Counted from the first letter of the stretch, positions 24,575-31,171 are shown. The stretch: DNA of 38,372 nt from Arthrobacter luteolus NBRC 107841 (GCF_001552075.1 NZ_BCQM01000015.1:1-38372), one strand, 5' to 3'. Made by a program: numbers and translations. Notes: a model not told the origin generated them from the sequence alone.

Positions 24575-24792
24575 GTTCACATTCTCCTATCAAGTCTGTG
24601 CCGGCACTTCCCAGTGAGCGGCGTGCGCCGTGAGCCTGGCGCGGGCAGATACAGTCACCTGGCCTTTCGGTAGGTCCTGCTTCTTTCATCCGGCGGTAGC
24701 GACGTCGGAAGTGTGTTGACGGGTACAGGCTCGCCTCGCGCAGCATTGGCTGGCAATCGTTGGCCGAGGGCTTTCCCCGTCAAGAATGGTGC

Positions 24793-24831
24793 GGCGCCCC
24801 TCACGTTTGGGGGTGGCGTGTGAGGGGCGCC
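24793..24831. repeat. Perfect 12-bp inverted repeat
   Basis: GGCGCCCCTCAC (24793-24804) pairs with GTGAGGGGCGCC (24820-24831) around 15 bases. There is no T-run on either side. It lies in the presumed late control region and could be a protein-binding or RNA element. Confidence 0.6.
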
Positions 24832-24857
24832 GGTTTGTGTGGCCCAAGGAGTGCTGG

Positions 24858-24895
24858 TTGGGTACAAAAAAGCACCCGCCATATGGCTAGGTGCT
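24858..24895 (-). terminator. Intrinsic terminator of the early operon
   Basis: On the minus strand AGCACC (24895-24890) pairs with GGTGCT (24876-24871), with an inner GCC/GGC stem and a TTTTTT tract. It follows the last early gene. The sequence from 24858 to 24878 is the second copy of the terminator core at 6946-6967. Confidence 0.85.
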
Positions 24896-24945
24896 GGATG
24901 TAGAGAGGGCTCTGCGCCCGTCTTGTCACAACTTTAACAGCAGTC

Positions 24946-25542
24946 TCACCGGTGTGCAACTACCTTTCTGGCTTGGATGAGGACTGTGGCGGGGTCGTAG
25001 GTTGGATAGCCTTGCGCGTTGGTCCTGGTGATGAGTTTCCGTTCGGCCCATTTCCTGAGTAGTGATTCTTTGATCTCAATGCCGTGGGTGAGTTTGAGGT
25101 ATTCGAGGAGTGGTTTGGGTCGGAGCGGCCCGGGCACTTCGGTTTCGAGTCTGGCGCGGGCTGCGGCGTGGTCGATGACTTCTTCCGGAGGTAGGTCCAC
25201 GAGCGCGTACGCCTTGTCGATGAGCCGTTTCACTTCTTCCAGGAATCCGCCGGCGTGTGGGTCCGTCGCCAGGTCCTTGGCTTTGTGCCCTTCCCAGATT
25301 GCCAGTGCATACCTGAGGTCCATGGCTCCTTCCCTGAGTGGCATGGCGCTTCCGGTTGATCCTCCTCCTCCGCCTTCCGAGTTTTTGGGGCCGGTGTTGT
25401 CGAGTTTCGCCATGGTGGTGAATAGCATTTGCCGGGTCGGGGTGATCTTGTCCAGCCATTGTTGGAGGTCGCTGACGCATTGCCCGCAGAGGTAGATGCG
25501 GTCTGGTGTCGGTTTGCCACATTCCGTGGTCGTGCAGGTCAT
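24946..25542 (-). CDS. Zinc-knuckle and helix-turn-helix DNA-binding protein
   Basis: The 198-aa protein starts at ATG 25542 (MTCTTTECGKPTPDRIYLCG), overlapping the upstream stop by ATGA. Two Cys pairs near the start (CTTTECG, CGQC) form a zinc knuckle. The middle is helical with a Gly-rich linker (about residues 53-65). The C-terminus (LLRKWAERKLITRTNAQGYP then TYDPATVLIQARK) looks like a winged or MerR-like helix-turn-helix. It resembles a family common at the end of early regions in Arthrobacter and Streptomyces phages. A regulator of late transcription is possible but not shown. Confidence 0.75.
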   Translation of the reverse strand: MTCTTTECGKPTPDRIYLCGQCVSDLQQWLDKITPTRQMLFTTMAKLDNTGPKNSEGGGGGSTGSAMPLREGAMDLRYALAIWEGHKAKDLATDPHAGGFLEEVKRLIDKAYALVDLPPEEVIDHAAARARLETEVPGPLRPKPLLEYLKLTHGIEIKESLLRKWAERKLITRTNAQGYPTYDPATVLIQARKVVAHR

Positions 25543-25826
25543 TCTTGGAACCCCCTGAGGTTTCGTCGGAGTCGGACGGTTTGGACTTTTCGCTGCAGAG
25601 TGTCGTCCTGCACCACGATTCGTTTGCCGCCCTTGTGTGATTGTTTTTCGATGACGACGGGCACGATGATTCGATTGCCGGTGACGAGTACGCGATCGTC
25701 GGCGAGCACTCGCTTCGGGTCGATGCCGTGGAATTCCAGCCAGGCACAGACTTGGCGGCGCCATATGTGGTTCTCGTAGGACCCTGAGCGGGTGGCGCGG
25801 AGTGATCCGGGCTTCATCTTGCTCAT
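25539..25826 (-). CDS. Hypothetical basic protein (95 aa)
   Basis: The 95-aa protein starts at ATG 25826 with CAGGAGG upstream and overlaps both neighbours by ATGA. It has a WRRQVCAWLEFHGIDPKRV helix, a VLADDRVLVTGNRIIVPVVI beta segment and a basic C-terminus (LQRKVQTVRLRRNLRGF). I do not recognise the family. High Arg/Lys suggests nucleic acid contact. Confidence 0.75.
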   Translation of the reverse strand: MSKMKPGSLRATRSGSYENHIWRRQVCAWLEFHGIDPKRVLADDRVLVTGNRIIVPVVIEKQSHKGGKRIVVQDDTLQRKVQTVRLRRNLRGFQE

Positions 25827-26050
25827 GCGTTGAACCTCCTGATTTGTTCGGGGTTGTCGGAGTTGATGGCGGCGAGCATCCAGCGTCTGGCGTGTGCGTC
25901 GGCGAGTTCTTGGCGCCATTCCATGCGGTCGAGTTCCCGTCTCGCCGCCTTCCGGACCGCGGGGTGTGCGGCGCGGATGTGTTGCATGCGTTCGGGGTCT
26001 CGTGCGGCGAGGATGCCGAGGCGGATGAGGCGGGCGGTGCGGGTGTTCAT
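25823..26050 (-). CDS. Hypothetical basic helical protein (75 aa)
   Basis: A 75-aa Arg/Ala-rich helical protein starting at ATG 26050 and coupled to both neighbours through four-base overlaps. Segments such as AAHPAVRKAARRELDRMEWR suggest an amphipathic helix pair. No family is recognised. The weak ribosome site and overlap imply coupled translation. Confidence 0.72.
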   Translation of the reverse strand: MNTRTARLIRLGILAARDPERMQHIRAAHPAVRKAARRELDRMEWRQELADAHARRWMLAAINSDNPEQIRRFNA

Positions 26051-26193
26051 CGGCGGGGCTTCTTTCCGTTGTGGATGAGCGGTTTCTCTCCGTTGTTCCG
26101 CCAGACGACGCGGCACACTTTGCAGTGTCGGTATCGGGCCGTCCAGCCGGTTCCGGGGGTGTATTGCGACCAGTGGCCGACAGGGCGCTTCAT
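26047..26193 (-). CDS. Small basic protein (48 aa)
   Basis: This short gene starts at ATG 26193 with CCAGGAGG upstream and ends with ATGA overlap into the next gene. It is rich in Trp, Arg and Lys and carries HCKVCRVVW, a single CxxC with flanking His, which could be half of a zinc site. Ends in GKKPRR. The perfect chaining with both neighbours makes it almost certainly real. Confidence 0.8.
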   Translation of the reverse strand: MKRPVGHWSQYTPGTGWTARYRHCKVCRVVWRNNGEKPLIHNGKKPRR

Positions 26194-26564
26194 GCTTCCT
26201 CCTGGTTTCGTTCTCCGGTGAGGAGTGCGGTGAGGTTGTTGACGGTCATGAGGACGTATTGGTCGCCGGGTTTGGTGGTGCCGCGTCGTTTGGCGATGAC
26301 GATTCCGGCTAGTGCGTCGTCGTTGCCGCGTTCGGTTTCGGCTTCAGCAATCCATGGGCCGGGTTTGAGTTGTCCGCCGTAGTTTTTGCATTCGATGACG
26401 ATGCGGCCGCCCATGTGTCGGAGTCCGCCTATGTCGCCGCGGTCTTTGGCCCCGGTTTTGACGCGGCGGTCTATGCGGTCGTCTATGACTTTGGCGAGGT
26501 GGTCGGCTATTTGGCGTTCGAACGATGCGCCGGCGGCCTTGGCTGATGCACGGGTGCGGGTCAC
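26190..26564 (-). CDS. PD-(D/E)XK nuclease, Holliday junction resolvase-like
   Basis: The 124-aa protein starts at GTG 26564 (GTGA overlap with the upstream stop). It has the order of archaeal-type/phage resolvases: helix with E16, then D44 (KDRGDIGGL), then E58-C-K60 (IVIECKNYGG) and a following helix region. It would resolve branched DNA made by recombination or replication, consistent with the RecE/RecT genes upstream. Longer upstream frame (MATQG...) is not used. Confidence 0.82.
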   Translation of the reverse strand: MTRTRASAKAAGASFERQIADHLAKVIDDRIDRRVKTGAKDRGDIGGLRHMGGRIVIECKNYGGQLKPGPWIAEAETERGNDDALAGIVIAKRRGTTKPGDQYVLMTVNNLTALLTGERNQEEA

Positions 26565-26905
26565 GGGGCCACCGCCAGCTCGGGCAGCGGATAGAGAGTG
26601 CCGTCCTTGCGTCGCCACTGCCGGCGGAAGTAGACCATGTTCCGCAGTTCGTGCAGGTCGCGGGCGTCGCTGCTCGCCCAGCTGTCGTAGCCGTCGTCAG
26701 AGATGAGTCCGTCGATGTCTTCGGGCTCCCAGATGGACCAGACCGCTACACAGTGGGCGCATCGTTTGAACCGGTGCGGGTTGCCGTCGTCGATGCCGAA
26801 CCGGGACTCGTATTGCTCGCCGATGTCGATCTTTCGGAAGCAGGTCTGGCAGGTGTGGGGCTTTCTGGCTTTGCGTGTCTCAGGTGTTGCGAAGAAGTCG
26901 CTCAT
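26561..26905 (-). CDS. Zinc-ribbon hypothetical protein (114 aa)
   Basis: The 114-aa protein has two CxxC pairs, HTCQTCFRKIDIGEQYESRF and KRCAHCVAVW, which together form a zinc ribbon around a short beta turn. The C-terminal half is helical and acidic, ending near FRRQWRRKDGTLYPLPEL. Similar proteins occur in early regions of many actinophages without known function. ATG 26905 is preceded by GGAGAGAAACC. Confidence 0.78.
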   Translation of the reverse strand: MSDFFATPETRKARKPHTCQTCFRKIDIGEQYESRFGIDDGNPHRFKRCAHCVAVWSIWEPEDIDGLISDDGYDSWASSDARDLHELRNMVYFRRQWRRKDGTLYPLPELAVAP

Positions 26906-27126
26906 GGTTTCTCTCCTGGGATGAGTGAAGCCGCCCGGTTAGGAGCGGCTTCGGTGGGGCTCGGGGTGGGCAGGTTGGTCATCTTGGCGAGTGCTCGTGC
27001 TGCTGCTCGCGCAGCCGCGATGAATCCGCTTAGGTCCAGTGGGATATCCACGTAGACCGCCTGCCGTTTCGCGGCCCGGTGTTTCATGCGGGGGAAGTGC
27101 TCGGGCGTGCGGGGTCTAGTGCTCAT
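26902..27126 (-). CDS. Hypothetical protein (74 aa)
   Basis: Starts at ATG 27126 with GAGGAGCAGGA upstream and overlaps both neighbours by ATGA. The N-terminal half is basic (RTPEHFPRMKHRAAKRQAVY), the middle has an Ala-rich helix (FIAAARAAARALAKM) and the end is Pro-rich. No family is recognised. Confidence 0.72.
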   Translation of the reverse strand: MSTRPRTPEHFPRMKHRAAKRQAVYVDIPLDLSGFIAAARAAARALAKMTNLPTPSPTEAAPNRAASLIPGEKP

Positions 27127-27464
27127 TCCTGCTCCTCGAAGTAGTGGGGGTGGGTGGCGAATCGGAGCAGGGTTTGTGCCCGGCTGCGGATGTTGTCGGG
27201 TTCCATCGACCATGTTTCGCCGAGTGGTGACCAGACGTGTTCGGTGTGCTGTAGGAGCATGGCGTCGCAGCGTGCGGCTTCGAATTCCGCCGCCAGTTCG
27301 GCATCGGTGAAGCGCTTGGCGCGCATCTGTATAGTCCCGGGCAGGTGCCTCGCCGTGTTGAATCCCAGGTATGGATAGAGCCCGTGCTTGATGTTGATGT
27401 CTATTCCGTCTCGCACGGTTTGTGACAGTGGCGGGTGGGTGGTGAGTTCGAGCGGCCTGCTCAT
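27123..27464 (-). CDS. Hypothetical protein (113 aa)
   Basis: Starts at ATG 27464 behind CAGGAGACGACC. The long upstream extension of the frame is not used. The protein has IKHGLYPYLGFNTARHLPGT and a C-terminal helical region (ELAAEFEAARCDAMLLQHTE). It resembles nothing I can name. It ends with an ATGA overlap into the next gene. Confidence 0.7.
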   Translation of the reverse strand: MSRPLELTTHPPLSQTVRDGIDINIKHGLYPYLGFNTARHLPGTIQMRAKRFTDAELAAEFEAARCDAMLLQHTEHVWSPLGETWSMEPDNIRSRAQTLLRFATHPHYFEEQE

Positions 27465-27559
27465 GGTCGTCTCCTGTGCGGTTTTGCGGGCCTCGTTCGG
27501 CCCATGTGGGGTTGGTGCCCGTTTTCGTGGTGCGGGGCTGCCTGTGCGGTCACTGCGGG

Positions 27560-27862
27560 TTAATGGCGGGGTGGGACTGGGGTTAGCGAGGACTGGCGGA
27601 AGATGAATCCCCATCCACCGCTGAAGTCCACGACGTACTGGTCACCGGATGCGCTGCGGACCCTGCCTTCACGACCGCGCATGGGGCCGGGCTCCACCAC
27701 CCGCACCCAGTCGCCCACCCGAAACTCCCCGGACGTGACTGGAGCCGCCCCGGTGTGGGACGGCTCCGTGGTGGGGGCTGCGGGCTGTTGCCGGTGTAGG
27801 GCCAGCTCGTTCGTCAGTGCCCAAATCGCCTCCGTTAGACGGTCAGCGGACTGGTTATTCAC
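27560..27862 (-). CDS. KOW-like domain hypothetical protein (100 aa)
   Basis: Starts at GTG 27862, overlapping the upstream TGA, with GGAGG before it. The first 45 residues form a helix and a Pro/Thr linker. The C-terminal part GDWVRVVEPGPMRGREGRVR followed by a VVDF strand is KOW/SH3-like, the fold found in NusG and ribosomal proteins, so RNA or RNA polymerase contact is possible. A 95-bp gap with no gene follows. Confidence 0.7.
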   Translation of the reverse strand: MNNQSADRLTEAIWALTNELALHRQQPAAPTTEPSHTGAAPVTSGEFRVGDWVRVVEPGPMRGREGRVRSASGDQYVVDFSGGWGFIFRQSSLTPVPPRH

Positions 27863-28209
27863 CGCAACGCCTCCTCGATGGCGGTGAGCGTCTGGCACGG
27901 GTAATAGTCGTCTTCACCCCAGTCGCACACCCTGCACCCGACAGGCTTGCCATCTTCAAGGACTGGCACATGCAGCGCCTCCACCGCTTCGAGTGCGGCG
28001 AGGAGCTTGGGGACGTCAGCCAGGGAGTGTGCAATGCGTGCGCCATCAGACTGGCCCGGACCGCAATCCTCTTCCTCCCCGTGGCGCTGGCAGTCGAAGT
28101 CGCAGTTGCGTACAGAGTTTCGTATCGCCAGATGCATGTACTCGGGGCAAAGATCAGATAGCCCTTCGACGCGGTTCTTGATGTCGTCCAGTGCAGTGTT
28201 CGTGCTCAT
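27859..28209 (-). CDS. Cys-rich hypothetical protein (116 aa)
   Basis: The 116-aa acidic protein contains LCPEYM, NCDFDCQRHGEEEDCGPG and CRVCDWG ... YPC, about seven Cys in all, so metal binding is likely. The central helix VPKLLAALEAVEALHVPVLE is clear. Proteins of this kind occur often in early regions of actinophages, function unknown. Overlaps neighbours through ATGA and GTGA. Confidence 0.75.
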   Translation of the reverse strand: MSTNTALDDIKNRVEGLSDLCPEYMHLAIRNSVRNCDFDCQRHGEEEDCGPGQSDGARIAHSLADVPKLLAALEAVEALHVPVLEDGKPVGCRVCDWGEDDYYPCQTLTAIEEALR

Positions 28210-28601
28210 GTCTCGGTCTCGCTTTCGGTTGGTTGGTTATCGGGGTTCCAGTGGCGCCCGATGTGGGTTTGTGGTCGCTGGCCGATCTTCACGTCGGCCC
28301 AGCAGCAGCGGCAGTTGTGGGCGGCGAACGTGTCGTGGTCAGCGCAGGCTGGTGGTTTCGGCAGGTAGCGTTCTGCGGCGCTCGCATCCGGCCAATGAGG
28401 GCCAGGCTGGAATATTGGCCCCGGCGTCTTGCAGGACGGCTCTAAAGCTTTCGTGGTGGCCGCGATCATCAGTGCGCCCAGGCTCGGAACAGCCCGGTTC
28501 TTCAACAACAGGGACTTCAGCGAACCCACACCCCATTCCGGGCGAAGTTCATGCAGTAACCATGCGATCCCGTTGACCTGCTTCTCGCTTAGGTCAGGCA
28601 T
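28206..28601 (-). CDS. Hypothetical protein (131 aa)
   Basis: The N-terminus (KQVNGIAWLLHELRPEWGVG then SLKSLLLKN) looks like a small helix bundle and the later part has CADHDTFAAHNCRCCWADV, a Cys/His cluster that may bind zinc. Starts at ATG 28601 with AAGGAAAAACCCC upstream, the first gene after the origin-like gap. Function unknown. Confidence 0.75.
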   Translation of the reverse strand: MPDLSEKQVNGIAWLLHELRPEWGVGSLKSLLLKNRAVPSLGALMIAATTKALEPSCKTPGPIFQPGPHWPDASAAERYLPKPPACADHDTFAAHNCRCCWADVKIGQRPQTHIGRHWNPDNQPTESETET

Positions 28602-28626
28602 GGGGTTTTTCCTTCCTCAAAGTTCA

Positions 28627-28677
28627 TCCAGCCAGACGTCTCGCACGCGCATGTCACTTACTGGACGATTGGCTGGA
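28627..28677. repeat. Imperfect 14-bp inverted repeat next to the origin candidate
   Basis: Bases 28627-28640 pair with 28664-28677 at 13 of 14 positions (one G-T pair) around 23 bases. It sits at the edge of the AT-rich stretch and may be a structural part of the origin or a transcript-end hairpin. Confidence 0.5.
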
Positions 28678-28832
28678 ACTTTTCTCACTCTTTAAAAAGC
28701 AACAACAGGCAAAGGCGAGATGAGAACGGAAGGTATTTATAGACTTCTTACCTTCTGCCACTCTGTTTGCCACCGGTTTTGCCACTGTTTTGAGTGGCAT
28801 TTGCCACCCGTTTTGCCACTTTTGCCACCCCC
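28675..28832. other. Replication origin candidate: AT-rich tract plus iterons
   Basis: A gene-free tract directly after the initiator gene. It combines an AT-rich stretch (about 28677-28752, including CTTTAAAAAG and GTATTTATAG) with a repeat array in which TTTGCCAC-type units have GCCAC at 28757, 28769, 28781, 28803, 28815 and 28824 and one inverted copy at 28794. Spacing is mostly 12 bp. Iterons plus an unwinding region beside an initiator gene are the standard design of iteron-type origins. This is inference from arrangement. Confidence 0.65.
28755..28830 (-). repeat. 12-bp iteron array, consensus RGTGGCAAA
   Basis: On the minus strand the units read AGTGGCAGAAGG, GGTGGCAAACAG, AGTGGCAAAACC and then GGGTGGCAAA, AGTGGCAAAACG and GGTGGCAAA, with one reversed unit between the two groups. 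Within a group spacing is 12 or 9 bases. Confidence 0.75.
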
Positions 28833-28834
28833 TT

Positions 28835-29275
28835 TTATGGGGTTTTCGCAGTCACCCGGGAGTCCTTCAACCACCCCAAAGCACCCGCAGCATCGTCCTG
28901 GCAGTAGCTGCACGCATCGTCGTAAATGAACCGCTTCACATGGTTCTTCGAATGCCCGCCACGACCACCAGCCCGCTTCCGCTGCTCAATGGTTTTGGAC
29001 AGGGTTTGGTGCTTCAGGTAGTCATGGATCCGGTACGTCCGCGCATCAACCTTGTCCAATAGGCCAGCACCCACGAGCTCCTTGAACGCTGTCTCACCAC
29101 GAGACTTCGCAGCCCGGGCGGACACTTCACCGTCCATCTGCTGGCGTGCTGTGCGGAGGATCAACTGCAGGTGCAAAAGCTGGGCGGTGTCGCTGAGGCC
29201 GTCGATCTTCGGGTTATCGAAATAGTCCAGGGACAACTTCACCCACGGCCGCGCATCCTTCCCAAGCTCATCCAT
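28835..29275 (-). CDS. Replication initiation protein
   Basis: The 146-aa protein starts at ATG 29275 (MDELGKDARPWVKLSLDYFD), with AAGGAGG upstream and a TGATG overlap. The N-terminal winged-helix-like region (LDYFDNPKIDGLSDTAQLLH ... VGAGLLDKVDARTYRIHDYL) is typical of phage DnaD/RepA-like initiators, followed by a basic stretch KRAGGRGGHSKNHVKR. It is adjacent to the iteron array it could bind. Its frame stays open for 28 codons beyond the TAA with a basic Gly/Lys composition, suggesting a truncated C-terminus. Confidence 0.78.
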   Translation of the reverse strand: MDELGKDARPWVKLSLDYFDNPKIDGLSDTAQLLHLQLILRTARQQMDGEVSARAAKSRGETAFKELVGAGLLDKVDARTYRIHDYLKHQTLSKTIEQRKRAGGRGGHSKNHVKRFIYDDACSYCQDDAAGALGWLKDSRVTAKTP

Positions 29276-29889
29276 CAAGTGACCTCCTTTCGTTGTGAGT
29301 GGTTGCCGGTTGCCCAAGGTGTTGGGCGGCCTTCGTAGTGCGCCCATGTGGTGTCACGGCTGCTTGTGACGTTGGTGAGGTGAAGGGCCTTGCTTTCCTC
29401 AGTCCAAGCGATAGTGGTCTCCCATTCGCCGCTGCGGAGGGCGTCGAGCTTGCCTTCGATCCAGACCATGTGCCGGCAGATCCCGGGCGCAACTTCTTCA
29501 TGCTCGGCCCGGTGTCGTTCCTGAACTTCGGGCTTGAGTTCGCCCCAGTTGGTGAGGCAGCAAGGGCAGGCGTATCGCATGCCGAGGTTGACCGGATGTG
29601 GTGCCTTGGTGGTGAGTGTGGCGGCCAGGTTCTCGCCGTCGATGGTGAGGAGCGGCCCGTAATACTTGCCGTTGGGGTGGTTTTCGCGGCCCCCGGGCCA
29701 TTGGGCTGCCTGGAACTCTTCGATGTGCCGGCGGTGCTCGTCCTGAGAGGAGTAGAGTTCCGCGGCTGGCGCGTCGCAGTCGATCCGGTCGCCGCATGGG
29801 CACGCGTAAAAGGGCTTCCGCAGTTCATCGCCCACCCCCTCGGCAAGCAGGTCCAGGAGGTCGAGTTGGCCGGCTAGTTGGGTGGTCAT
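29275..29889 (-). CDS. Hypothetical zinc-binding protein (204 aa)
   Basis: Two Cys/His clusters are visible: YACPCGDRIDCDAPA near residue 29 and YACPCCLTNWGELKPEVQER further on, plus conserved Trp and His in CRHMVWIEG. The C-terminal part is short beta strands. ATG 29889 follows AAGGAGGAAAT. It is directly upstream of and coupled to the initiator gene, so a replication-related role is plausible but unproven. Confidence 0.75.
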   Translation of the reverse strand: MTTQLAGQLDLLDLLAEGVGDELRKPFYACPCGDRIDCDAPAAELYSSQDEHRRHIEEFQAAQWPGGRENHPNGKYYGPLLTIDGENLAATLTTKAPHPVNLGMRYACPCCLTNWGELKPEVQERHRAEHEEVAPGICRHMVWIEGKLDALRSGEWETTIAWTEESKALHLTNVTSSRDTTWAHYEGRPTPWATGNHSQRKEVT

Positions 29890-29899
29890 ATTTCCTCCT

Positions 29900-30241
29900 T
29901 CATGAGACGGCTTTCAGGTGTCGGGCTTCGTGGTTGAGGAGTGCGAGTCTGCGCGGCCCTTCGATGACGTCTTCGGGGTGGGCGATGATGGCAGCGTTGT
30001 AGGCGGCTTGGGCGGCGCGCTTGAATTGTTCGGGTGTCATGGGCGTGGTCCTCGGGCTGGTTTCATGCCGGATGCGTGCTTCGGCGGCGGCGTTCCGGAT
30101 GGACTGGGCTTGCTCCCGGGCAAGGACGATGTCTTGCGTGACGCGGGCGAGTTCGTGGCGGGCTTGGTTGATGCGCGCTTCGAAGGTGTTGAGTATCTTG
30201 GCGGGGTGCATAACTCCTCCGCCGTACGTGTACCCGGGCAT
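29900..30241 (-). CDS. Hypothetical helical protein (113 aa)
   Basis: A helical, Ala/Arg-rich protein (FEARINQARHELARVTQDIV then LAREQAQSIRNAAAEARIRH) that could form a coiled coil, with a second helix pair after a Thr/Pro linker (MTPEQFKRAAQAAYNAAIIA). Starts at ATG 30241 in a TGATG overlap, with AAGGA upstream; ATG 30211 is an alternative. No family is recognised. Confidence 0.72.
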   Translation of the reverse strand: MPGYTYGGGVMHPAKILNTFEARINQARHELARVTQDIVLAREQAQSIRNAAAEARIRHETSPRTTPMTPEQFKRAAQAAYNAAIIAHPEDVIEGPRRLALLNHEARHLKAVS

Positions 30242-30606
30242 CAGGCGGCGTCCTTTCGTGCGTAGTTGGCGGCACGGATGCCCTCATTTGCGTCACGGAC
30301 CTCTAGCCGGTGGGCGTGCACTTGCTTCTGGGTCCATTGGGTGCCGGGGAAGTGGCGCTGCATGGTGTCCCAGTTGGCGCCCTCGGTGCGTTCGATTTCG
30401 AGCCATGACCAGCCGTCGTCGAGCATGGTTTGGATGGTGGCGCGGCGCTCTGGGGTCATGGGGTTGTTTGCGGGTTCGAGGCCGAGTTCGCGGCGTGCCC
30501 GGAAGATGGTGTATTCGCTGCAGCCGAGGTGTTCGGCGATTTGTTTGTGGGTCCACCCGTCCGTGATGAGTTCGCGGATGGTGTTCCGGTTGATTCGTTT
30601 TCTCAC
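30241..30606 (-). CDS. Double helix-turn-helix DNA-binding protein
   Basis: The 121-aa protein starts at GTG 30606, six bases after GGAAGG and overlapping the upstream stop (GTGA). The longer frame upstream is a shadow of other genes. It contains two HTH-like units, IRELITDGWTHKQIAEHLGC followed by SEYTIFRARRELGL, and TIQTMLDDGWSWLEIERTEG, both with a D-G-W start, so it looks like an internal duplication. Likely an early regulator or DNA-binding helper. Confidence 0.78.
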   Translation of the reverse strand: MRKRINRNTIRELITDGWTHKQIAEHLGCSEYTIFRARRELGLEPANNPMTPERRATIQTMLDDGWSWLEIERTEGANWDTMQRHFPGTQWTQKQVHAHRLEVRDANEGIRAANYARKDAA

Positions 30607-30803
30607 CGTGGCCTTCCTTTCCTTTGGCTGGCGCGCATGACGTTGGCGATGGCTTTGTCTTCGGTTGGTCGGCGGATTGTGCGCCTGGCCCTGTCGTCGG
30701 CTTCGTCTTGTTGCCGGGCTTTGATGTGGTGGTCGCATGTGCCGCGGGTGAGGCAGATGCCGTGCGCACCGCGGCAGATGAAGCAGCAAACGTCGCGGCT
30801 CAT
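30603..30803 (-). CDS. Small Cys/His-rich protein (66 aa)
   Basis: The N-terminus carries CCFICRGAHGICLTRGTCDHH, which can supply four zinc ligands, then a charged helix ending in KGRPR. Similar tiny zinc-knuckle proteins are common beside NrdH in actinophages. It overlaps NrdH by ATGA upstream and the HTH gene by GTGA downstream. Confidence 0.75.
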   Translation of the reverse strand: MSRDVCCFICRGAHGICLTRGTCDHHIKARQQDEADDRARRTIRRPTEDKAIANVMRASQRKGRPR

Positions 30804-31051
30804 GCGGCGGCGAGGGTGTAGCGGGTGAGGTTGTCGGGCCGGAACCCGAACCAGTGGAGGTCGGTTTCGGGGTCGCCGTTGGAGACAATGACGACGGGCG
30901 CGGACGCATAACCGAGGGCACGGACAGCGGCCAGGTCATCGGGTGACTGGCTGAGGTCAACGGTGGTGAACTCGACGTTGTTCTTGGTCAGCCAGTTCTT
31001 CGTGAGATTGCACTGACCGCATGCGGGCGTGGTGTAAACGGTGACGATCAT
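30800..31051 (-). CDS. nrdH: NrdH-type glutaredoxin-like protein
   Basis: An 83-aa thioredoxin-fold protein with the redox motif C11-G-Q-C14 (TTPACGQCNLTKNWL), the cis-Pro region SAPVVIV and the C-terminal WFGFRPDNLTR typical of NrdH (G-F-R-P-D). NrdH supplies electrons to ribonucleotide reductase, boosting nucleotide supply in infected cells. I chose ATG 31051 with AAGGA upstream. No reductase subunits are encoded nearby, so it would work with host enzymes. Confidence 0.93.
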   Translation of the reverse strand: MIVTVYTTPACGQCNLTKNWLTKNNVEFTTVDLSQSPDDLAAVRALGYASAPVVIVSNGDPETDLHWFGFRPDNLTRYTLAAA

Positions 31052-31080
31052 GGGAGATCCTTCGGGAAGTGGGTACGAAA

Positions 31081-31149
31081 GCGGCGCCCGACGTGTTGCC
31101 GGGCGCCGCGAATGGTGGGGCATAAAAAAGGACCGCATGTTGCGGTCCT
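31081..31149 (-). terminator. Terminator and second hairpin after SSB
   Basis: On the minus strand AGGACCGCA (31149-31141) pairs with TGCGGTCCT (31137-31129), followed by TTTTTT. A 10-bp stem (31081-31090 with 31100-31109) lies between it and the NrdH ribosome site. Together they would cut transcription after SSB. Confidence 0.85.
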
Positions 31150-31171
31150 GGGATTGGGTGGTGCTGGTGGG

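Larger units (their letters stand above)
24575..24945. other. Early/late boundary, non-coding with hairpins
   Basis: No convincing gene is seen in these 371 bases. A 22-codon GTG frame on the minus strand (24660-24592) ends just before the ribosome site of the 47-aa gene and might be a leader, but support is weak. The tract holds a perfect 12-bp hairpin (24793-24831) and the early-operon terminator (24858-24895). A late promoter would be expected between these and 24575, but I cannot define one. Confidence 0.5.

Noticed and set aside
24380-24673. 97-aa plus-strand open frame
   Set aside because: Opposite the well-supported 47-aa gene with its strong ribosome site; the composition looks random.
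28755-28830. Repeat array as a CRISPR
   Set aside because: Units are only 8-12 bases, spacing is 9-12 bases and one unit is inverted; there are no spacers. An iteron array fits better.
30607-30960. Long N-terminal extension of the HTH gene
   Set aside because: It overlaps the Cys-rich gene and NrdH in another frame and is Pro/Ser/Thr/Arg-rich; GTG 30606 has a proper ribosome site.
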